Source: Funneliformis mosseae (Eukaryota; Glomeromycota; Glomeromycetes; Glomerales; Glomeraceae). From it: a stretch of DNA of 20,771 nucleotides. The translations under genes and the position numbers were made by a program. How positions within the stretch are numbered: position 1 is the first letter of the stretch; each line of letters begins with the position of its first letter. Shown in pieces: positions 18,364-20,771 of this stretch. A model generated the notes under the pieces. The model was not told the origin of the DNA, searched no databases, and saw nothing but the letters and a program-made list of their open reading frames with translations. Where the stretch lies: NCBI GenBank assembly GCA_910592005.1, contig CAJVPP010001328.1, positions 1-20,771 of the forward strand. Reading direction: 5' to 3'.

Positions 18364-20771
18364 ATGACAAAAATAAGCTCACCTACTACAAAACTACTTG
18401 CTAAAGGCTTAATAGTTAACAAATATCATTATAAATATTTGCACAATATTGGTGAATATTTTAGCAAAAAATATTATTTCTATTTATCTTGATATACATG
18501 TAAGAATAAAGTTAAACACATAACTTTTCATACTCTGAGTTGTTGAAAATATTTCAAAAAAACTTTTACTAGGTTATAATTGTAAAGCAGTAGGAATATC
18601 TTCAATACAATTAACACCTTCAGCTGCAATTAATGAAGTGTATAAAAATATTTTTAGAAACAGCAACAGAATATAATAGGTAAGCTATTATAGGTTTTGA
18701 TAAATAAATAGTTAAAGAGCTATTAGAAGATATTAAGTTTTATCCATTTTATAATAAATATACAAGGTATTTTACTTTTTGTCACAAGTTAAATTTAAAT
18801 ATGATTGAAACAGAATATATGTTAATATTTCTTAATAAATTTTATAATCAGCATTATTTATTTATCCAAAAAATAAAAACAAATTATTCTATATAGAAGT
18901 TTATAAAGATACAACAATTCTTATTTATTATGAAAGAAATTCACCTGAAGAGATATAGAAATCTACTGGAATTTTAAGAAAATATAGAAGTATGCTATTT
19001 AGTTTAGATCATCCGCAAATATTAGATGCAATTTAAAAAGTTAGTCATGTAGAATTATGCAATTATAATAATTAGAATAATGTAACTATAATAGATAAAT
19101 TATTTGAAAAATATTTCAAAAGAAAAATTGCAATTGTTAGCATTGAATGAAGAAAAATATTTATAGAATGGTTAGCGCAAAAGAGTGGTATCATAGAATT
19201 TTTTAGTATTTTATAAACAATTTATCCTGAAGATTATATATTTACTGAATAAAAAATGCAAGCTTGAAGACATTTATTCAAAGCTGCAAAATATACAGAA
19301 ATAATGCTTAATTTTATCAAAGATCAGATATATAAAAAAGGAATTATTTTAATATTATTTAATTTATTATTATTTAAATCATAATGTTAGCATTTTATTT
19401 TAGTTTTCTGAAGTACAAATGCAATTTTGAATGAAAAATATTGATCCTACTGCTGATAAAGAAATATTGAAAAATTTATACAAGATGGATTTATTACATT
19501 TATCATCAAAAAATCAAGATAACAATTCAGAAAACAAGTTTTGATTATACTTCTCAATATTACTTAACGCTAATAAAAAGAATAAATAAAAAACAAAGAA
19601 TTTATCTATAATAGCTGAGAAATTTAGCTATAACAAACTCAATGATAAGCTAAATATAAGTAAATAGCCTTAATAACTTTATTATTAATTATTTATTATA
19701 AAATTAATAATATAATTTATTTATTATTAAGTATCACTAAATCTAGTTAATTTTACACAAAAAGTGCTAGAATCAATAGGCCAAGTTGTTTATCTATAAC
19801 TAAACTAATAATAATGTGTACTAAAATGAATATAGTAAAAAATCAACAATTTGAAAATTTATGCATACTTATTAATATACATATTTTAAATAAAACTGTA
19901 CAAGTAAATTATTTATAAAATAATATGAATCTTATATTTATTTTTATTTTATTAATATATCTATATTTTATCTATAAGAATCATTTAGTTTAAAAAATTA
20001 AAAAAATTCAGCAATATATTAAACGAGATATAAAAAGAATTTCATGTAAATGAAATTGGAATCACTTTTCATAATAAATGTGTCAATCACTGTCTATTAT
20101 ATATTTTTAGTAATTATAAATTAGAACATTCTAAATAATGTTCATAATGTTTTCAACTTTTGACTTATTCGATGAACTTAAAGTACAGCTTGAAGTTAAA
20201 TTATCTGAACAATTAGAATAATATCAAGATCAGCTGCTTTATTATCTTGTCTATTAAATACGTAAAATTTACTTAAATACTCAATTTAAAGCTTCTTTAT
20301 TAGAATTGAATAATGATAGCATACTAATAGTTGCTGATTACAAAATGAAAGTATTAAAAAAAAGTTCATGAAAAACAAAAGAAGAATTTTTTGAAAAATC
20401 TGAATGGACTTTACATACGATCTTAGTATTTTAAAATAGTAATAATAGTAATCTTGATATTTAAGCGTATGATCACTGATCAGAAGATGGAACTCAAAAT
20501 GCATGGTTTACTGTCAATTACTTTGATGCTGTATTTACAATAAGGAAACAGAAATCAAAGTGGATAAAAATTATATCAGATAATGAAACTTACTATCATA
20601 ATTTACAATTGATGATGCTTATAATATACTGATATAATTAGTATAATATTGATATGAAAAGCTAGATATTTTTAAAACTAAGAAAAGTGAAAATAATGGT
20701 TAATTCCTTTTATGCTTCAGTATGTCAAATAATAATTTATTTAATTTTATTTATTTTGATTAAGAATTATA
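18364..20771 (+). pseudogene. Decayed member of an uncharacterised repeated family, possible DDE-type enzyme
   Basis: The frame opens at ATG 18364 (MTKISSPTTKLLAKGL) and continues in pieces past the window end. Early on there is a Cys/His set in TCKNKVKHITFHTLSC, possibly zinc-binding. Further blocks are SIQLTPSAAINEVYKNIF (about 18605), IVKELLEDIKFYPF, STGILRKYRSMLFSLDH (about 18960) and FIEWLAQKSGIIEFF (about 19160). The best-kept part is 20230-20700: LIVADYKMKVLK (Asp 20336-20338), EEFFEKSEWTLHTILVF, AWFTVNYFDAVF, then WIKIISDNETYYHN (Asp 20579-20581, same frame, 81 codons later) and IFLKLRKVK. I recall similar proteins in arbuscular mycorrhizal fungi but know no assigned function. The spaced Asp, SDN and downstream charged motif resemble an RNase H-fold transposase core; that is inference. 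Stops, mostly consistent with CAA, CGA or TGG decay, make it a pseudogene. Confidence 0.6.

Noticed and set aside
20286..20504. Minus-strand open frame of 72 codons
   Set aside because: Antisense to the best-preserved part of the decayed family at 18364-20771.

Overview
This is eukaryotic, very AT-rich DNA with short spliceosomal introns. It most resembles an arbuscular mycorrhizal fungus (Glomeromycotina, Rhizophagus-like). The assignment rests on two multi-exon protein types that I associate with those fungi: a polycystin/TRP-like ion channel with a beta-propeller-like N-terminus, and a Crinkler (CRN)-like protein with a PD-(D/E)xK-type domain. The surrounding DNA is packed with decayed fungal-type transposons. 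It is inferred from sequence character only; no search was run.

Layout. 1-750: AT-rich DNA with hairpins only. 760-2649 (+): a decayed pogo/Tigger transposase that still shows its CENP-B-type helix-turn-helix, three catalytic aspartates and the remains of spliceosomal introns. 3588-3775: a palindromic repeat element. 3776-5709 (+): the 3' half of a decayed LINE (RNase H, C-terminal region, poly(A) tail). Two copies of one small hAT-type MITE sit in this LINE (4799-4931 and 5387-5496), each with a perfect 8-bp target duplication. 5767-7125 (+): a whole but dead Tc1/mariner element with TA duplications and degenerate inverted repeats.

The host genes lie at 7.9-14.9 kb, both on the minus strand. 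The CRN-like gene occupies 9583-7928 (six exons, about 460 residues). It has one base too many in a homopolymer and lacks the expected acidic residue of its (D/E)xK motif. The ion-channel gene occupies 14936-10533 (five exons, 1364 residues). In both genes the inferred splice sites restore a continuous frame, and the summed exon lengths divide by three (for the CRN-like gene after removal of one base), which strongly supports the models.

From 15 kb onward there is a mixed stretch with an open but unassigned frame, a TA-flanked MITE (16601-16733) and an isolated GC-richer island (about 17550-18070). Last comes a long decayed plus-strand ORF (18364 to past the window end) from a repeated family of unknown function, whose conserved D...D...E pattern suggests an RNase H-fold transposase-like enzyme.

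The two genes show no sign of acting together: one encodes a membrane channel and the other a probable secreted or nuclear effector-like protein. The main story is a two-gene island inside a layered transposon graveyard, with nested insertions that can be ordered in time and mutations dominated by C-to-T and G-to-A transitions.
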